The notes under the pieces were generated by a model, which was not told where the DNA came from, did no database searches, and saw nothing but the letters and a program-made list of their open reading frames with translations. A program made the translations under genes and the position numbers. From contig JAKQIT010000074.1 in the NCBI GenBank assembly GCA_029556915.1, positions 372,001 through 436,000 on the forward strand: a stretch of DNA of 64,000 nt, given 5' to 3'. Shown piece after piece: positions 61,793 to 64,000 of the stretch. Positions within the stretch are counted from its first letter, which is position 1. Each line of letters starts with the position of its first letter. This DNA comes from Pseudomonadota bacterium (GTDB taxonomy: Bacteria > Pseudomonadota > Gammaproteobacteria > Burkholderiales > Methylophilaceae).

Positions 61793-63271
61793 GTGCAAAT
61801 TTCTTACCCAAAATCGTTTTTAAAATTGCTGCTCATCGGCTTTGCGTTGGTGATGTTGCCCTTGATTGCGGCTTTTATCAACGCCAATATTCAGTTTAAC
61901 AAGCTCACCAAACAAAGCTTGTTTAATATGTCGCAAGCAGTGGAAAGCACGCGCAGTAGCCAAATTTTGCTCGAAGAACTCGCCATTATGGAGCGCAGCG
62001 CACGGCAGTACTTTGTGCTGCATGATCAACTGTTACTGACCAATTTTAGCAAGGCGCACGAGCGACTAAGCAATGCGCTCAATACACTATCGCAACAGCC
62101 TATTGCCAAGCCACAGCAAGCGCAACTCATCACATTTTCAAACCAAGAAAGTATTTTATACGCCACCGTAAGCAACGCCACTACGCTAACAGAGTTTGAT
62201 GAAAACATGGCGCAAACATTTGGCACGCTGACCAACCAAGCCAATGAAATTGTGACTATCAATAATCAACTTATCGACAAAGAGGCTGCGCTTTTTAAAG
62301 CAAAAGTGTCTCAAGTTAAAAAATCACTCTTTTGGCAAATGCTGACGATTTTTCCTTTTGTGCTGATTATTGCAGGCTTAATTACTTGGATGATTGTGCG
62401 CCCTATCAGGCGTATGGATGCCGCCATAAGCCAACTGGGAAAAGGCGATTACGAGCATGTGATTGAAATTAATGGGCCGGGAGATTTGCGTCAACTCGGG
62501 CTACGGCTTGACTGGCTTCGGATTGCGCTAAAAGATTTGCAACAGCAAAAACAACGCTTTTTACAACAAGCTTCGCATGAACTCAAAACGCCACTGACGG
62601 CGATTCGCGAGGCTGGTGAACTACTTAATGATGGTGTTGCAGGCGCATTAACACCGCAACAAAACAAAATTGTGTCGATATTGCGCGATAACAGCCTACG
62701 TTTGCAAAAAATGATTGAAAATCTGTTGAAATATACCGAAATTCAATTTAATGCTACGCATGTTAAGCCATCACAACAGGCACTACCCGAAATGATAGGT
62801 AAAATTTTGCAAGCGTACGCGCTCACCATTGCACATAAAAAAATTAAAGTAAAAACACAAATTGAGCCAATTATTATGTTGGTTGAGAGCGAAAAATTAC
62901 ACACCATTTTAGATAATTTAATTTCTAATGCGGTGAAATATACGCCTGAAAATGGCGAAATTATTGTGCAGGCAAGTGTGACAAAATCTATCATCGCCAA
63001 GCCAATGGTCACAATTGAAGTAAAAGACACTGGGCCAGGTATTAGTGATGCGATTCAAAATGGTCTGTTTACGCCTTTTTATCATGGCGAGCAAGCACAG
63101 AGTAGCTTGGTGGGCAGTAGCGGTTTGGGTTTATTTATAGCCAAAGAAGCTGCTGAAGCACTGCATGGTGAGCTAAGCTTAGCTGAAAATAAAAAAAATA
63201 TCACCAATGCCGCGGGCGCTAAAACAATGGGTGCCCATTTTATTTTACGCCTGCCACTAAGCGCTAATTAA
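61793..63271 (+). CDS. Sensor histidine kinase (GlrK/QseE-like)
   Basis: 492 residues. Two membrane helices (FLKLLLIGFALVMLPLIAAF and LTIFPFVLIIAGLITWMIV) flank a periplasmic helical domain of about 150 residues; then HAMP, the H-box QQASHELKTPLTAIRE, N-box LDNLISNAVKYTP, G1 VKDTGPGIS and G2 GSSGLGLFIA. The next genes encode a coiled-coil lipoprotein and the start of another protein, the order of glrK-qseG-glrR. In that system the regulator works with sigma-54. The start is GTG at 61793. Confidence 0.9.
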   Translation: MQISYPKSFLKLLLIGFALVMLPLIAAFINANIQFNKLTKQSLFNMSQAVESTRSSQILLEELAIMERSARQYFVLHDQLLLTNFSKAHERLSNALNTLSQQPIAKPQQAQLITFSNQESILYATVSNATTLTEFDENMAQTFGTLTNQANEIVTINNQLIDKEAALFKAKVSQVKKSLFWQMLTIFPFVLIIAGLITWMIVRPIRRMDAAISQLGKGDYEHVIEINGPGDLRQLGLRLDWLRIALKDLQQQKQRFLQQASHELKTPLTAIREAGELLNDGVAGALTPQQNKIVSILRDNSLRLQKMIENLLKYTEIQFNATHVKPSQQALPEMIGKILQAYALTIAHKKIKVKTQIEPIIMLVESEKLHTILDNLISNAVKYTPENGEIIVQASVTKSIIAKPMVTIEVKDTGPGISDAIQNGLFTPFYHGEQAQSSLVGSSGLGLFIAKEAAEALHGELSLAENKKNITNAAGAKTMGAHFILRLPLSAN

Positions 63272-63317
63272 ATCGGCACAAACACATTATAAAAACGTTA
63301 ATATTTGTTATCATCTT

Positions 63318-63971
63318 ATGCTTATGAAAACACGCAAATCCCTCATTTTGTTATTGGCAAGTCTGCTCATTACTGCATGTTCCAGCCCTGCAAACAAGCC
63401 AAATAGTAAGCCTACGGAACTTAAACAAGCAAGTGAAAGCAGAACCATTTTTTCAACCAAATCAGCTGATGTCAATGATTACTTAGCATTTGCCGAAGAG
63501 TATGCCAATTTATCGCCCGAAGCACAAAAACAAACGCTCAATGCCACCAATCAGCAGCTAGCAACAAACGCAAATGATTTATTACAGCGCTTTAAGCTTG
63601 CCATGATATATGCATTACCAAGCAGTACCTTGCAAGATGGACAAAAAGCACAAAATTTACTGCTATCTATTTTGCAAGAAAATCAACTTACCAACACGCA
63701 AAATGCCTATGCGCATGTATTGTTTGATTATGTAATGGCATTAAATAAAGCAAGTAAATCAGGCCGAGAAGATGAAAAACGCATTGATACAATTTTGCAA
63801 AAAAATGACAATTTGCAAAACAAATTAGACAGCACGCAACAAAAATTAGCGAGTACACAGCAAAAGCTTGAAGCCACGCAACAAAAATTAGAGGCTGCGC
63901 AGCAAAAAATTGATGAGCTCAAAAATATTGAAAAGTCGATGGGGCAACGCGAAGTTTCACCTAAAAAGTAG
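63318..63971 (+). CDS. Coiled-coil lipoprotein (QseG-like position)
   Basis: 217 residues. The signal ends in a lipobox (LLASLLITACSS). Residues about 160-200 form a heptad coiled coil with repeated QQKLxxT units encoded by 21-bp DNA repeats near 63835-63910. Position between a GlrK-like kinase and a following gene fits QseG, an outer-membrane lipoprotein that activates the kinase. An in-frame ATG at 63324 would be equally good. The partner role is inferred from context. Confidence 0.75.
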   Translation: MLMKTRKSLILLLASLLITACSSPANKPNSKPTELKQASESRTIFSTKSADVNDYLAFAEEYANLSPEAQKQTLNATNQQLATNANDLLQRFKLAMIYALPSSTLQDGQKAQNLLLSILQENQLTNTQNAYAHVLFDYVMALNKASKSGREDEKRIDTILQKNDNLQNKLDSTQQKLASTQQKLEATQQKLEAAQQKIDELKNIEKSMGQREVSPKK

Positions 63972-63983
63972 GCTATCAAACGA

Positions 63984-64000
63984 ATGAAACAAACCATATT
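63984..64000 (+). CDS. Start of next gene, probably the response regulator
   Basis: Only MKQTI and two bases are visible before the window ends. The ATG lies 12 bases behind the lipoprotein stop. By analogy with glrK-qseG-glrR it should encode a sigma-54-dependent regulator, and MKQTI-type starts are common there, but nothing more can be read. Confidence 0.4.

Noticed and set aside
63835..63930. Tandem 21-bp repeats, possible CRISPR or VNTR
   Set aside because: They are heptad codons of a coiled coil within a lipoprotein gene. No CRISPR array was found in the window.

Overview
The window looks like a chromosomal segment of a betaproteobacterium close to the Methylophilaceae (Methylotenera/Methylophilus type). 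This is an inference from the betaproteobacterial order tyrA-aroA-cmk-rpsA-ihfB-lapB-pyrF, moderately AT-rich DNA, PEP-CTERM proteins, the zwf/pgl pair (used by ribulose-monophosphate methylotrophs to oxidise sugar phosphates) and a tmRNA tag reading ANDETYALAA. No methanol or methylamine dehydrogenase gene lies here, so methylotrophy itself is not shown.

Most of the window is core metabolism and housekeeping. 1-9 kb: dps end, trxB, an Smr protein, two PEP-CTERM proteins, an ABC exporter, ispD-ispF and an ammonium transporter with two NtrC sites and a sigma-54 promoter. 9-19 kb: pilU, gluQ, hslO, a diguanylate cyclase, a pilin-like gene, an RNA methyltransferase, aquaporin, rsuA, a nitroreductase. 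18-30 kb: chromate transporter, lipocalin, YgiQ, a copper-oxidase/outer-membrane-factor operon, the N-degron pair aat-bpt, a GbsR-type regulator. 30-40 kb: the tyrA to pyrF block, two exported helix-hairpin-helix proteins, metG. 53-64 kb: pgl, zwf, dcd, a basic amino-acid decarboxylase, folA and a kinase/lipoprotein/regulator set.

Two accessory regions stand out. At 40.8-46.3 kb lies a gene set for small exported subunit-like proteins, a PapD-like chaperone and a non-classical outer-membrane barrel, with a sigma-54 promoter before the main subunit: probably an unusual surface-fibre assembly system. At 47.9-53.2 kb a 5.3-kb element is integrated in the 3' end of ssrA (tmRNA). It carries integrase, excisionase, a ribbon-helix-helix protein, an inovirus gene II-type replication protein, a hairpin cluster resembling a single-strand phage origin, and a translationally coupled three-gene module (STAS-like/GHKL ATPase, DUF4325 protein, membrane protein) that is a candidate phage-exclusion or partner-switch system.

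The whole window is seeded with a palindromic repeat: a 12-bp stem and a loop of exactly 11 nt, in eleven copies. Most are intergenic, but one lies in frame inside gluQ, one inside tyrA and one supplies the C-terminus of a NAD-binding protein gene. A second, about 100-bp, repeat supplies the start codon of gluQ and abuts the decarboxylase gene. These repeats are remodelling proteins, much like the Rickettsia palindromic elements.
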